NCBI GenBank assembly: GCA_964577985.1
Contig: CAZOAR010000017.1
Span: forward strand, 1-54,969
Source: CAZOAR01 sp964577985
Lineage (GTDB): Bacteria; Gemmatimonadota; CAZMKB01; CAZNLH01
Direction: 5' to 3'
DNA: 54,969 nt
The position numbers were made by a program, and so were the translations under genes. Numbering within the stretch: position 1 is the stretch's first letter; each line of letters opens with the position of its first letter. Shown piece after piece: positions 9,101 through 16,130 of this stretch. The notes beneath the pieces were generated by a model. It was not told the DNA's origin and did not search any database. It saw nothing but the letters and a program-made list of their open reading frames with translations.

Positions 9101-9556
9101 GTGCTGGGAAATCTCACCCTTCAGACAGGAACTGAGTCCTATCACCCCCCCCGCGTACTCCTTCAGGACCTCCATGTCAATCCTCGGTCGGGAATAAAAC
9201 CCCTCCAGGAAGCCGATGGATGAAAGCTTCATGAGATTCCTGTATCCCTCAAGATCTCGAGCGAGGAGGATGAGGTGATAGTATCTCTGCGACATCCTGA
9301 GTCCGCTCCCCTTGCGATCATGGCGCGAACCTGGGGCCATATATGCCTCTAAACCGATGATTGGCTTTATTCCGGCATCGACGGCACGCCGATAGAAGTC
9401 TATCACGCCGAACATATTACCATGATCGGTGATAGCGAGCGACGACATACCGTGTTTCCCGGCCTTCTCAAGGGTTCGACCAATCGGACAGGCCCCGTCG
9501 AGAAGGCTGTACTCGGTATGGAGGTGGAGGTGAACAAAGGAGGGGGAGTCGGACAT
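6101..9556 (-). CDS. dnaE: DNA polymerase III subunit alpha
   Basis: 1151 residues from ATG at 9556, the replicative polymerase of the holoenzyme. It starts with the PHP domain (HLHLHTEYSLLDGA, residues 9 onward), continues through the polymerase core with PDIDIDF and LLKMDFLGL carrying the catalytic aspartates, then the helix-hairpin-helix and OB regions (ISGHPLEKYE to FNEAFERYG). The PHP histidine/aspartate cluster looks intact, so proofreading or phosphatase activity there is possible. An in-frame start at 9655 would add 33 non-homologous residues and overlap the upstream gene; the conserved N-terminus argues for 9556. No clear strong ribosome site is seen (a weak GAAAGG upstream). It lies 43 bases after the DUF4837 gene. 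Confidence 0.96.
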   Translation of the reverse strand: MSDSPSFVHLHLHTEYSLLDGACPIGRTLEKAGKHGMSSLAITDHGNMFGVIDFYRRAVDAGIKPIIGLEAYMAPGSRHDRKGSGLRMSQRYYHLILLARDLEGYRNLMKLSSIGFLEGFYSRPRIDMEVLKEYAGGVIGLSSCLKGEISQHLLRGDEKAARKAVELYAGAFGEGNYYLELQDHGLPDQKLVNEGLIRIGKEMGMPLVATNDVHYLERTDAEAHDVLLCIQMGKTVDDDDRMRFDSDEIYFKSAEEMEERFRETPEALSNTVEIADRCNVEITFGKLHMPHFPVPEGYDDLDSYLGAEAKAGLDRRFGKAGADLLERLDYELGVIREAGYSGYFLIVRDFIQAARENKIPVGPGRGSVAGSLVAYCLGITDVDPIHYGLIFERFLNLERVTMPDIDIDFCYERRGEVIKYVREKYGDDNVAQIITFGRMLARAVVRDVGRVLNIPLSEVDRIAKLIPNQPGANMNLETAVKEIKELNELVGSNESYKRLMKIARTLEGMPRHASVHAAGVVIAPEEIVKYAPLYTTSGKDVTTQYEMKSAEQIGLLKMDFLGLKTVTVIYETLESVTTSGKECCSIENIPLDDKEVFRLLGEGRTSGVFQFEGNVPTDVLKRMKPTRFEDLIAVNALIRPGALKSGMTDEYILRKKGEKEVEYPHPSLDKILTDTFGVILYQEQVMQIANEMAGFSMGKADMLRSAMGKKKKKEMSKLRKDFMQGAGENGVSREDAKSVWDLMYYFSGYGFNKSHSAAYSLLSYYTAFFKANFPCEYMAALLSSEMGNTDKVVHYLGECREMGIKVLPPDVNESGFRFTVVDDGIRFGLGAVKNVGRGAIESIIEARKEKGSFKTVYDFLESINLRLNNKRVVESLIMAGALDSLEGHRAQLLEGLDRAIHAVAQVEEDRMKGQMNLFESCSDSASSIHYPPLPDVSRWGKFKKLSMEKELIGFYISGHPLEKYEGIMAACANCDTASFQEESEDREYVIGGVFTKARRLMDRKGKEMSFATLEDFKGTIEVIAFNEAFERYGRLITTDLPILVSGRRSRRDEDSVKMVVEEITAMDELYKKGEVALKLILGRKVEAETLERLKGALSEHPGNCPVLIAVRKNGSANILQCGSIGVLPSQGLIASVAGVLEESAVGWEKVD

Positions 9557-9599
9557 CCGCACAGCCTTTCGTGTTAAAGAGTTGGATCCAGCACGATTG

Positions 9600-10661
9600 C
9601 TATTCCCGCGCGTCGGGCGGGAGGAAGCACCTGAACGAGTCCACAATCGTGTCAAGCTGAATCATATAGGTATACTTTGCTTTACGCGTATCCGGGGCGA
9701 AAAGAATTGTATCGAGCATAAAAAATCGGCCCGATTCGGGGCAGTTGAAAGCGCGCGTCACGAACGTTCCACCTTCGAGCCTCTCTCTGTTCTCCCAGAG
9801 GCCCATGAACTTAAGCGCGGGGTGGCCATGAAAGTCCATCCATTCTGATCCGGTCGCACTTTCCACAAGACGGTCGCCTGGATAGAAACGCCCGCCCAAC
9901 TCCATCCTCTTATCAAGCATTTCCCCAACCCGCAGGCTGTCTCGGAGGCCATCCTCCCAGTAGACAAGAACTGATCGCTGCGGGTTTATGTTGAAAAACC
10001 TGATAGCGTGCGTGTCTCCAGTAGATGTCTCCTCTCGATAAACGCCAGGAAGACTCAGGGAGAAGCCATATTCGTCACGCAACCTGTCTTCGAGTTCCGT
10101 GTTGTGACCACTGAGGAACATCCTCTCCGTGACCTGAGTCCTCAGGAGCCGGTCGATACGCGACCGGAGAAGCTCTGTGGATCGTCTGACATATCCTGGC
10201 AGATCCCGTTCCCTGTCGACAACAAGGACGAAGACATCCTGGTTCCTGGCCCATATGTCAGGAGCTTCATAGAGGAGCCCACCCTTATCGCCGACTTCCG
10301 CCTTCACTTCCGCGGGAAGAAGGTCCGCTACAACCTGGTCTTTCTCCAGACTCCCCATTACGATAAGCTTCGACCACTTTCTGTAATCGCCCGGACTCCC
10401 GAGAGGGGCATGGATGACCCTGAACATGGTCTCCCTCCTCGCCGAGAAGATTTCTCGCTCAAGCGCGCCGCGTATATCATCTTCCACATCCTCCCAGACA
10501 CCCTCTTCCGCGAGAACGACCACTTCGTTCGCCTTCCCGACCGCCAGTGGTTCGCCGCAGCTTGAGAACACTATTGCGCTGAAAAGGAAAATCCCCGCGA
10601 TAGAGAGTCTCTTGCAGGCATCACGCTCACGGCCAAAAAGGAAATATATCCGCATCATCAC
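9600..10661 (-). CDS. DUF4837-type lipoprotein, unknown function
   Basis: About 353 residues. A lipoprotein signal ends in VFSSC (Cys35 from the GTG). The segment GKANEVVVLAEEGVWEDVEDDIRG opening the mature chain, and the pattern of FRVIHAP, WARNQDVFVLV and a late EWMDFHGHPALKFMGLWENRERLEGG, resemble DUF4837 lipoproteins known from Bacteroidota; the match is by eye. No catalytic motif is visible. The GTG at 10661 overlaps the coaE stop (GTGA), and ATG codons at 10658 and 10655 are equally possible. Its place between coaE and dnaE gives no functional clue. Confidence 0.6.
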   Translation of the reverse strand: MMMRIYFLFGRERDACKRLSIAGIFLFSAIVFSSCGEPLAVGKANEVVVLAEEGVWEDVEDDIRGALEREIFSARRETMFRVIHAPLGSPGDYRKWSKLIVMGSLEKDQVVADLLPAEVKAEVGDKGGLLYEAPDIWARNQDVFVLVVDRERDLPGYVRRSTELLRSRIDRLLRTQVTERMFLSGHNTELEDRLRDEYGFSLSLPGVYREETSTGDTHAIRFFNINPQRSVLVYWEDGLRDSLRVGEMLDKRMELGGRFYPGDRLVESATGSEWMDFHGHPALKFMGLWENRERLEGGTFVTRAFNCPESGRFFMLDTILFAPDTRKAKYTYMIQLDTIVDSFRCFLPPDARE

Positions 10662-11290
10662 CTCGCGTCAACATCTTTGATATCTATCCCGAAATCTTCC
10701 AAGATCTTTCTGAACAACAGCTTGGCGGCGCTCTCCAATTCCCTGGCTGACCCTCTGTTCTCGAGAACGAGGTCACCCATTCCCGCCTTTCTGTCCGGAT
10801 CCATCTGCATCCGCTCTATACGAATGGCCGCGGCTTTCTCCAGTCCCCTCTTCTCGAACAGCCAGTCCAACCTTTTCTCTATCGGTGCTTCGATCACAAC
10901 AATCAGGTCATAGTCGGTCCCTGTTCCAGCCTCGAGAAGGAGCGCGGCCTCGACAACAGCCACGTTTCGCCCTTCGTTCTCTTCTTTCTCCAGGATACGA
11001 ATGATTTCCTCCCGGATCAGAGGATGGACCAGACCATTCAGGCGTCGGACCGAGTCCTCACTCTCGAAGACCACAGCAGCGAGCCTTTCGCGATCAAGGC
11101 TCCCGTCATCACACAGCACATCTTCACCAAACTCTATCACAACTCGTTCCAGCGCTTCGGACCCCGGCCCGAGAAGCGCGTGACCAACCTTGTCGGCATC
11201 AACGACGAAAGCACCCATAGACTCCCAGACTCGGGCGACAGTGCTCTTCCCGCAACCGATATTTCCCGTCAGGCCGATCAGAAGCATCAT
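10658..11290 (-). CDS. coaE: dephospho-CoA kinase
   Basis: About 210 residues from ATG at 11290. It phosphorylates the 3'-hydroxyl of dephospho-CoA, the last step of coenzyme A synthesis. The P-loop GNIGCGKST is at residues 9-17, followed by VVDADKVGH, the LVHPLIREE segment and the EAALLLEAG and RIERMQMDPDRK lid region. A longer frame to 11350 would overlap the polA end and adds no family sequence. The chosen ATG is four bases after the polA TGA, and ATGATG offers two adjacent starts. Confidence 0.95.
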   Translation of the reverse strand: MMLLIGLTGNIGCGKSTVARVWESMGAFVVDADKVGHALLGPGSEALERVVIEFGEDVLCDDGSLDRERLAAVVFESEDSVRRLNGLVHPLIREEIIRILEKEENEGRNVAVVEAALLLEAGTGTDYDLIVVIEAPIEKRLDWLFEKRGLEKAAAIRIERMQMDPDRKAGMGDLVLENRGSARELESAAKLLFRKILEDFGIDIKDVDAR

Positions 11291-11294
11291 CCTG

Positions 11295-13988
11295 TCATGC
11301 CCCGCCTTTGCACTCCAGCCAGTTGCAGCCGACCGCGATGTCCACGACAACGGGTACCTTGAGCGTGATCGCGTTTTCCATTTTCTCCGCTGCGAGTTCC
11401 CTCACCTCGTCCAGTTCGTCCCTGTGGACTTCGAACACGAGTTCATCGTGAACCTGTATGATCATGCGACTCTTGAGCTTCCTTCTCGCCAGTTCGCGAT
11501 GTATGTCTATCATCGCGATCTTGATAATATCGGCAGCGCTCCCCTGAATAGGCGAATTGATAGCCGTTCTCTGCGCGAACTCCCTGACCCCCCTCCGTTT
11601 GTCCTCGATGTCAGGAAGGTATCGCCGTCTCCCCATGATGGTCGAGACATAGCCCCGCTCTCTTGCGTCGACAATCATGGCATCGATATAGTCCTTTACC
11701 CCGCTGAATCTGTGGAAATACCCCTCTATGAACGCGGCCGCTTCTTCGATAGATATGCTTAGTCGCCGCGCCAGTCCAAAAGCTCCCATCCCGTAAATAA
11801 TTCCGAAGTTTACCTCCTTCGCCCTGGAGCGCAACATGGCCGGGACTTTTTCGTAAGGGATCCCGAAGACCAGCGCCGCGGTCTGCCGGTGTATGTCATC
11901 GCCGGCATGGAACGCCTTCACCATCTCTTCATCTCCGGAGAGGTGAGCCATAATCCTTAGTTCGATCTGAGAGTAATCGCACGACAGGAGGAGATATTCT
12001 TCACCACCCGGAACAAAACCTCTCCGGAGTTCTCTTCCGATCGAAGTCCTTACCGGAATGTTCTGGAGGTTAGGCCCGCTGGAAGAGAGTCTCCCGGTGG
12101 ATGTTACGACCTGGTTGTAGGAGGTGTGAATGCGACCAGTCCCGGGGTTGATCTCCCGTGGCAGGGCATCCACATAGGTGTTCTTGAGCTTTGACAGCTC
12201 CCTGAAGTCGAGCAGGAGTCTGACAATGTCATGCTGATCCTCGAGCCTTCTCAGGACCTCACTGTCGGTGGAGAACCCCGTTTTAGTCTTCCTCTGAGGG
12301 GGGAGTTTCAACACGTCGAAGAGTATACGCGACAACTGGCGGTGCGAATTAATATTGAATTCCTCTCCCGCTGCCGCGTAGATGCTGTTTTCCAGACGAC
12401 CCAGGTCCCCGTCCATCCTGTGGGAGAGCTGATCGAAAAACTCCCTGTCTATGGCAACGCCTGCCATTTCCATGGCGGAGAGAACCTCCACAAGGGGCAA
12501 TTCAATATCCTCGAAGAGAGAATAGAGGCGCTTCTCCTCCAGCATGCCCTCGAAGATATTCGCCAGACGCAGCGTGTAGTCGGCGTCCTCACACGAATAT
12601 GCCATCGCCTCATCCACTTCTACATCGGCAAACGTCTCTTTGCGTACATCGACAACATCAGAGAAGGACTTCATCTCAAGCCCCAGAAACTCACGCGCAA
12701 GGTGGTCGAGACCGTGCCCGGTTCTGTCAGGCTCCAGGAGATAAGATGCGATCATCGTATCGAAGGAAAGAGCCTTGAGCTCAAGACCGGCTCTCTTCAG
12801 AACGGTAAAATCATACTTCAGGTTCTGACCGATCTTCTCTACATCGGCTGACTCCAGTACCGGCCTGATGAGATCGAGTACCTGCTCCAGGTCCAGCGAT
12901 TCCCGTCCTGCGTGTGCTATCGGAACGTATACCGCCTTCCCCTCAACCAGGGCCATCGATATCCCGACCAGCTTCGCCTCCATGGAATCGACGGACGTGG
13001 TCTCGACATCGATGCAGATTCGGCCCACTTCACGCGCCTTCTCCATAAATGACTCAAGCTCCTCGCAAGTCGTTATCAGGGAGTAGCTTCCGTCACTCCC
13101 CACCTTCTCCCCCTTCTTTCTTTCCTTCAGAAACCCGTAGAATTCCAGTTCTCTGAATAGTCTCTCGACCGCCTCTTCATCCGGCTCCCTGCGACTGAAA
13201 TCTTCAACGGCAATATCCAGCGGGATATCATTCTCAAGCGTAACCAGGTCACGGGAGAGGAGCGCTTTTTCGTGGTTGTCATCAAGTTTCGCGGCCATTT
13301 TTTTCGAAGAGATTGACTCAATGGAGGCGTAGATATCTTCGAGACCTCCGAACTGCCTGATCAGTTTTTCTGCGGTTTTTCGACCTACTCCGGGCACGCC
13401 CGGGATGTTGTCGGAGCTATCCCCCATCAGGGCCAGGAGGTCTACGACTTTCTCGGGAGGAACACCAAGTTTTTCCTCCACCCTTTCACGGCCCACCCAT
13501 TCATCAGCCGTGTTCCTGTTCCCCGGGTTGAGGAGCAGGACATCATCCTCGACAAGCTGGCAGAAGTCTTTGTCACCCGACACGATGACAGCCCGGAGAC
13601 CCTCAGCAGCGACACGCCTGGCGAGAGTGCCGATTATATCGTCCGCCTCGTATCCTTCCTTTTCCAGTACGGGTATTCGAAGCGCGGACAGGACTTCTCT
13701 GATCCTCGGGATCTGGTCCTGCAGTTCCTCCGGCATCTTTTCTCTCGTGGCCTTATATTCGGGGAACAGACGGTGACGAAAGGTGGGCTCCCGGGTGTCC
13801 AGTGCTACAACCAGATAAGACGGCAGATATTGCTCGAAGATCCTGAGGAGAAAACTCGTAAACCCGTAGACCGCCCCGGTATTCTCTCCTGTCCGCGTCC
13901 TCAGCGGATTCTTGATAAAGGCAAAATACGATCTGTAGATCAGCGCGTATCCATCAATAAGGAAGAATTCTTTCTTATTGCCGGTCAT
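11295..13988 (-). CDS. polA: DNA polymerase I
   Basis: About 897 residues from ATG at 13988; a GTG at 14003 would add five. It removes primers and fills gaps. All three domains are present. The 5'-3' exonuclease (FLIDGYALIYRSYFAF to the KDFCQLV, GDSSDNIPGVPGVG region) spans about residues 10-290. The 3'-5' exonuclease begins at ICIDVETTSVD and keeps its DxE and later acidic residues, so it looks active. In the polymerase the motifs are DYSQIELR (676-683), RSRAKEVNFGIIYG (725-738) and QVHDELVFE (850-858), counted from the GTG. The csp terminator lies just upstream, so it probably has its own, unseen promoter. Confidence 0.96.
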   Translation of the reverse strand: MTGNKKEFFLIDGYALIYRSYFAFIKNPLRTRTGENTGAVYGFTSFLLRIFEQYLPSYLVVALDTREPTFRHRLFPEYKATREKMPEELQDQIPRIREVLSALRIPVLEKEGYEADDIIGTLARRVAAEGLRAVIVSGDKDFCQLVEDDVLLLNPGNRNTADEWVGRERVEEKLGVPPEKVVDLLALMGDSSDNIPGVPGVGRKTAEKLIRQFGGLEDIYASIESISSKKMAAKLDDNHEKALLSRDLVTLENDIPLDIAVEDFSRREPDEEAVERLFRELEFYGFLKERKKGEKVGSDGSYSLITTCEELESFMEKAREVGRICIDVETTSVDSMEAKLVGISMALVEGKAVYVPIAHAGRESLDLEQVLDLIRPVLESADVEKIGQNLKYDFTVLKRAGLELKALSFDTMIASYLLEPDRTGHGLDHLAREFLGLEMKSFSDVVDVRKETFADVEVDEAMAYSCEDADYTLRLANIFEGMLEEKRLYSLFEDIELPLVEVLSAMEMAGVAIDREFFDQLSHRMDGDLGRLENSIYAAAGEEFNINSHRQLSRILFDVLKLPPQRKTKTGFSTDSEVLRRLEDQHDIVRLLLDFRELSKLKNTYVDALPREINPGTGRIHTSYNQVVTSTGRLSSSGPNLQNIPVRTSIGRELRRGFVPGGEEYLLLSCDYSQIELRIMAHLSGDEEMVKAFHAGDDIHRQTAALVFGIPYEKVPAMLRSRAKEVNFGIIYGMGAFGLARRLSISIEEAAAFIEGYFHRFSGVKDYIDAMIVDARERGYVSTIMGRRRYLPDIEDKRRGVREFAQRTAINSPIQGSAADIIKIAMIDIHRELARRKLKSRMIIQVHDELVFEVHRDELDEVRELAAEKMENAITLKVPVVVDIAVGCNWLECKGGA

Positions 13989-14055
13989 TCTGTCTTGTCT
14001 CACCCCCTCGCTCGAGACGCGACTCCCCTTTCCAGGCGGCTCGGGATATAAAATA

Positions 14056-14087
14056 TTAACCCCACCAGATTCAACCAGTGGGGTTAA
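14056..14087 (-). terminator. Rho-independent-like terminator of the csp gene
   Basis: A perfect 10-bp stem, TTAACCCCAC (14056-14065) with GTGGGGTTAA (14078-14087), closes a 12-base loop. On the minus strand it is followed by the AT-rich run TATTTTATAT. It lies 47 bases after the csp stop and ends transcription before polA. Confidence 0.75.
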
Positions 14088-14134
14088 GCAAGGTCTATGG
14101 CCCGAACACGGCCGGCCCTGAATGTCAATGATGA

Positions 14135-14335
14135 TTACTTGACAACCACCGTTGAGGCTTGGGGGCCTTTTTCCCCTTCAACGATCTCAAACTCGACTTC
14201 CTGACCCTCCGTCAGCGTCCGAAACCCGGTCGACTGGATCGCTGAATAGTGAACAAACACATCTCCTCCCTCGTCCCTCTCGATGAACCCGTAACCCTTG
14301 GCATCATTGAACCACTTGACTTTTCCCTTGATCAT
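14135..14335 (-). CDS. cold shock protein (CSD fold RNA chaperone)
   Basis: 66 residues, the standard cold-shock length. It binds single-stranded RNA and DNA and melts secondary structure. RNP1 is KGYGFI (residues 13-18) and RNP2 is DVFVHY (25-30), both complete with their aromatic residues. ATG at 14335 is chosen because it aligns with the family's conserved start (MIKGKVKWFN). A longer frame to 14371 has no homology. The gene is monocistronic: a consensus promoter, a 5' leader of about 40 bases and a terminator flank it. Confidence 0.97.
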   Translation of the reverse strand: MIKGKVKWFNDAKGYGFIERDEGGDVFVHYSAIQSTGFRTLTEGQEVEFEIVEGEKGPQASTVVVK

Positions 14336-14345
14336 TGAAAAAAAA

Positions 14346-14352
14346 CCCCCTT
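14346..14352 (-). promoter_or_regulatory. csp ribosome-binding site with poly-T spacer
   Basis: On the minus strand AAGGGGG is followed by eight T residues and CA before the ATG at 14335. A homopolymer spacer between the Shine-Dalgarno and the start is unusual and fits a leader kept unstructured for translation in the cold (inference). Confidence 0.55.
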
Positions 14353-14381
14353 CTGAGACAGTTACGAACAATTACCAGAAT

Positions 14382-14410
14382 ATATTATCAGAAAATCAAA
14401 ATCTTGTCAA
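14382..14410 (-). promoter_or_regulatory. consensus sigma-70 promoter of csp
   Basis: Minus strand: TTGACA at 14410-14405, a 17-base spacer, then TAATAT at 14387-14382. The -35 is perfect and the -10 differs from consensus at one base. The start of transcription should be near 14375, giving a leader of about 40 bases. Confidence 0.85.
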
Positions 14411-14490
14411 GGAGATTTCCCCTCAGATTTATCTTTTTTTCGTCTCCGCAGGCAGGCAAGCCCCGTATCAAACATCTTCGCCCGATTGAA

Positions 14491-15114
14491 TCACCCGGAA
14501 CATGACAACCACTCCCAGGCGACCATCACAAAACCGGTAATCAGAGGGATGGACAGGTTGTCGTCGATCCCTCTGGACAGACATTCCACCATCGTTGCCA
14601 CACAAGCCCCTGCAATCACGATTGGAACAGACAGTCCCGTTACAGACGCGCCAACGGCCAGGCACGTCAGCAGACACGCGGCACTGCCCTCGATGCTCTT
14701 CCTGCCGAAGCGTGCTCTTCCCCACTTCTTTCCTACCAGAGATGCCATGCCATCGCCGAGGACGGTGTAGTACATCACGGCGATCGCGACGGGCTTTGTG
14801 AAGACAAGGATCGAGACGGTGAAGGAGAGGAGAAGAAAGGTCGAACCCGTCAAGGCTTGAGACTCGTGATTCCTGATCAACCCGCCGAACAATTTGAAAA
14901 AAGGTCTCCCCAGATATGCAGTTTTCAATCTCAGAAGATCGACCGTGAAAAATACCAGCGTAACTACCGCCAGAATCTTCACAATAGAAGGAAAAGAGAG
15001 AAGATCATACGAATACACCAGGGGCACGCTCAGCGACAGGAGATGGATCCCTTTGCGCGCCAACTCCCTCTTCATCGACAGAGATACAGGAACCTCCGGC
15101 AGGTCTTTCTTCAA
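14491..15114 (-). CDS. diacylglycerol/polyprenol kinase family membrane protein
   Basis: 207 residues, a multi-pass protein of the SEC59/DGK1/VTE5 type, which phosphorylates dolichol, polyprenol, phytol or diacylglycerol using CTP. Signatures are RKGIHLLSLSVP at the start, GDGMASLVGKKWGR with a following KSIEGS, and ECLSRGIDDNLSIPL near the end. The precise substrate cannot be told. The TTG start at 15114 overlaps the preceding PorV-like stop (TTGA); an ATG at 15075 (MKRELARKG) is the alternative and neither has a good ribosome site. It ends the surface-protein run, 80 bases before the csp promoter. Confidence 0.8.
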   Translation of the reverse strand: MKKDLPEVPVSLSMKRELARKGIHLLSLSVPLVYSYDLLSFPSIVKILAVVTLVFFTVDLLRLKTAYLGRPFFKLFGGLIRNHESQALTGSTFLLLSFTVSILVFTKPVAIAVMYYTVLGDGMASLVGKKWGRARFGRKSIEGSAACLLTCLAVGASVTGLSVPIVIAGACVATMVECLSRGIDDNLSIPLITGFVMVAWEWLSCSG

Positions 15115-16130
15115 AAATAGAACCCTATAGACATCCGGTGAGTGTTGTCCAACCCCTCATCCGGGCTGCCGAACCAGGCGTAATCCGCCGCGAATCGGCC
15201 CAGCATAATCCCGGCACCCGCTGTGGGTGTCCCCTCATCCCAACCTCCCCTGAGCGCCACCTGTTTTCCTACTTGATACTCCGCCCCGAGATGGAGATTG
15301 AAACTCAGCGGTCCCGCCGAGAACTGATCCACCTGAGTCCCCCGATTTGTAAACCTGACCGACGTAGCGGCGGCCACGAGAATCTCTCCGCCGGGAACAT
15401 CGATCCCGTTGTTCAGGGATAGACCAGTTCTGAGGGTGGGAGCCGTAGTCTCTTTTGTGCCGGTGTTGAACGCCACAAAAGTAGTCGGTACATCCTGAAC
15501 AACAACGCCCAGAGAGAGGGGAGAACCGCTGCCAAGGGGAACAATTGTTCCCAGATCAAAGCCAAATCCCGTGCCTCTGGCATCGTCAAGCGCCTTATGG
15601 ATTATCTTTACCGACCCACCGATCCGTACTCCACCCCTGGCCTCTCTGGCATAACCGAGAGACAATTGATACTGGGACGTCCCGAAACTGCCAATCGCGA
15701 ACGGTTGATTATCCGGACCGGGTTCTTTCTCCGGGTCGTCGACGCCCGTCTCGACAATGTCCGAGACACCAAGCCGAATCAGACCGAAACCAAGCACAGA
15801 CCGTCGGTATCCAGATTCAAGCGGGTGAGAGTAGCCGATGAAATCATACTTGACCGCTCCTCCAAAGCGCTCGGAATGCATAGCCAGGAGTTCTCGACGA
15901 CCACCCCACGACATCCCCGCAGGATTCCAGTATATCGATGCAGTTCCACCCTCCATCGAGACAAACGCGCTTCCCATTCCGAGTGCCCTCGCCCCGACGC
16001 CGATGCTGAACGCCTCTCCTGCGTACTTCGTGAAGGCGCTTGCCTTGCTTCCCCCCAGGAGGGAGTACAGCGTGATCAGGCAGAACACGGTAATCGATTT
16101 AGCGAATGAGGAGCATCTTCCGTGTGACAC
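15111..16130 (-). CDS. PorV/PorQ-family outer-membrane beta-barrel protein
   Basis: About 339 residues from GTG at 16130. The signal peptide (SITVFCLITLYSLLGGSKASA) is followed by the family opening FTKYAGEAFSIGVGARALGMG and the SIYWNPAGMSW segment. Strands then alternate, and the end is the aromatic SIGFYF. Family members are barrels that in Bacteroidota act as shuttles for type IX secretion or as surface porins. I chose GTG at 16130 because GGAG (16137-16140) precedes it and the signal peptide then has a normal length; a frame to 16217 is open but unlikely. It overlaps the end of the LVIVD gene by 32 bases, suggesting the two are made together. Confidence 0.8.
   Translation of the reverse strand: MSHGRCSSFAKSITVFCLITLYSLLGGSKASAFTKYAGEAFSIGVGARALGMGSAFVSMEGGTASIYWNPAGMSWGGRRELLAMHSERFGGAVKYDFIGYSHPLESGYRRSVLGFGLIRLGVSDIVETGVDDPEKEPGPDNQPFAIGSFGTSQYQLSLGYAREARGGVRIGGSVKIIHKALDDARGTGFGFDLGTIVPLGSGSPLSLGVVVQDVPTTFVAFNTGTKETTAPTLRTGLSLNNGIDVPGGEILVAAATSVRFTNRGTQVDQFSAGPLSFNLHLGAEYQVGKQVALRGGWDEGTPTAGAGIMLGRFAADYAWFGSPDEGLDNTHRMSIGFYF

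Noticed and set aside
9557..9655. Longer dnaE start at 9655
   Set aside because: The added residues lack family sequence and overlap the upstream gene; the conserved PHP N-terminus begins at 9556.
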